DNA from: Thermodesulfobacterium hydrogeniphilum
Lineage (GTDB): Bacteria; Desulfobacterota; Thermodesulfobacteria; Thermodesulfobacteriales; Thermodesulfobacteriaceae
Reading direction: 5' to 3'
Length of the DNA: 64,000 nucleotides
NCBI RefSeq assembly: GCF_000746255.1
Contig: NZ_JQKW01000008.1
Location: 1-64,000 of the forward strand
Shown: positions 63,189-64,000 of the stretch, one piece after another
Layout of the letters: each line of letters opens with the position of its first letter
How positions within the stretch are numbered: position 1 is the stretch's first letter
Program-made: the position numbers and the translations under genes
The notes under the pieces: generated by a model
Database searches by the model: none
Told to the model about the DNA's origin: nothing
Seen by the model: only the letters and a program-made list of their open reading frames with translations

Positions 63189-64000
63189 ATGATTATCATT
63201 ATGGAGCCTCATGTTACTCAAGAAAGTTCAGAATTCAAGTCTTTGTTAAAATATTTAGAACGATTTCCCCACTTGAAGATAAAAGTTATGGAAAGTAAAG
63301 GGGTTACGCGAAATGTTTTAGAAATTCATCTCATAGGAGAGGATTACATGGTGTCTCAAGAAGAAATAGAAAGTTTACCAGGCGTTGAAAAAGCTATAAA
63401 AGTAACCACTAAATATAGACTCATTGGAAGGCATGGAATATTAAGTGATTTTGGGTTTGAATATAAAGGTATCCAGTTTAATCAAGATACCTTTCATATT
63501 TTTCCTGGATTATGTGCTGTTGATACTTATGAAAATACAGAAGTTATTTTTAAAACATTAAAAGAAAACAATGTATATTGTGCTCGCATGGGAGCTTATA
63601 AACCCAGAACCTCTCCTTATGATTTCCAAGGGCATGGTAAAGAATGTTTGCCCTGGCTTTTTGATTTAGCAGGTAAATATGATATCAAAATAATTGTAAT
63701 GGAAGTCTTAGCACCTTATCATATAGATGAAATAAAAGAAGCTTTAGATCTTACTGGTCATCCCTGTGGAGTTATCCTCCAAATAGGAACCAGAAATGCT
63801 CAAAATTTTGAATTATTAAAAGCTGTTGGTAGGCAAAAAGAATTCCCAGTTCTTTATAAAAGGGGATACGGTTTAGCTTTAGAAGAAAGCCTTAATGCTG
63901 TAGAATATATAGCCTCAGAAGGAAATACTAATATAATATTTTGTTTAAGAGGTGTTAGAACCCATCTTGGAGATCCCCATAGAAATTTAGTAGATTTTGC
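63189..64000 (+). CDS. 3-deoxy-7-phosphoheptulonate (DAHP) synthase, cut by window edge
   Basis: First 270 residues visible: MIIIMEPHVTQESSEFKSLL, a ~65-residue ferredoxin-like regulatory domain (as in the Thermotoga-type enzyme), then the barrel with CARMGAYKPRTSPYDFQG, VILQIGTRNAQNFELL, PVLYKRGYGLALEE and CLRGVRTHLGDPHRN. First step of aromatic amino acid synthesis; the N-terminal domain usually gives tyrosine feedback. AAGGAGGG lies 7-8 nt before the ATG. Confidence 0.93.
   Translation, partial: MIIIMEPHVTQESSEFKSLLKYLERFPHLKIKVMESKGVTRNVLEIHLIGEDYMVSQEEIESLPGVEKAIKVTTKYRLIGRHGILSDFGFEYKGIQFNQDTFHIFPGLCAVDTYENTEVIFKTLKENNVYCARMGAYKPRTSPYDFQGHGKECLPWLFDLAGKYDIKIIVMEVLAPYHIDEIKEALDLTGHPCGVILQIGTRNAQNFELLKAVGRQKEFPVLYKRGYGLALEESLNAVEYIASEGNTNIIFCLRGVRTHLGDPHRNLVDF

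Overview
The window is AT-rich DNA that reads like a thermophilic dissimilatory sulfate reducer, most probably a Thermodesulfobacterium-type member of the Thermodesulfobacteriota. The taxon is an inference. It rests on the complete sulfate-activation set (sat, aprBA, qmoABC), base composition, an archaeal-type Ogg2 glycosylase, desulfoferrodoxin and bacteriohemerythrin.

Layout. (1) 1-707: a Tyr-Gly-Thr tRNA operon running into tuf, which is cut by the window edge. (2) 759-10061: sat, a small conserved protein, aprB, aprA, qmoA, qmoB and qmoC, all on the minus strand. Hairpins lie between the sat, apr and qmo units. (3) 10324-24342: housekeeping genes (polyprenyl synthase, HAD phosphatase, UvrD-like helicase, rsmE, radical SAM protein, prmA, an MFS carrier, a diguanylate cyclase, ruvC-ruvA, yebC, tRNA-Leu), tightly packed and often overlapping at convergent 3' ends. 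(4) 24404-55326: a mosaic exopolysaccharide/O-antigen locus with Wzz, an initiating phosphoglycosyl transferase, two flippases, a Wzy polymerase plus a decayed second one, many glycosyltransferases, WecA-like and GalE enzymes, ManC, a PAPS-type sulfotransferase and an APS kinase. Remnants of one internally deleted IS256-type element mark block boundaries. (5) 55405-64000: more housekeeping genes, tRNA-Lys, a small graveyard of gene fragments, then an oxygen-defence cluster (bacteriohemerythrin, desulfoferrodoxin, peroxiredoxin) and a DAHP synthase cut by the right edge.

Two things stand out. First, 38.4-44.8 kb inside the polysaccharide locus is an integron gene-cassette array without a visible integrase. 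Ten 58-59 bp attC sites of canonical form (minus strand TCTAACAA...GCGTTAGA) separate cassettes, nearly all of which encode toxin-antitoxin modules (HicBA, RelE/ParE types, PIN types, DUF4160/DUF2442). Most cassettes begin with a promoter-like TTGAAA-N16-TAAAAT placed at the same distance from the recombination core, and four genes take their stop codon from the attC core. Second, the peroxiredoxin at 62371-62985 has an in-frame TGA exactly at the peroxidatic cysteine. An 8-bp hairpin with a GT loop follows it, as expected for a bacterial SECIS, so it is very likely a selenoprotein.

Functional links. Sat makes APS, AprBA reduces it with electrons from the QmoABC membrane complex, and CysC can divert APS to PAPS for the sulfotransferase, which suggests a sulfated surface polysaccharide. 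All assignments come from reading sequence and motifs; no database search was run.
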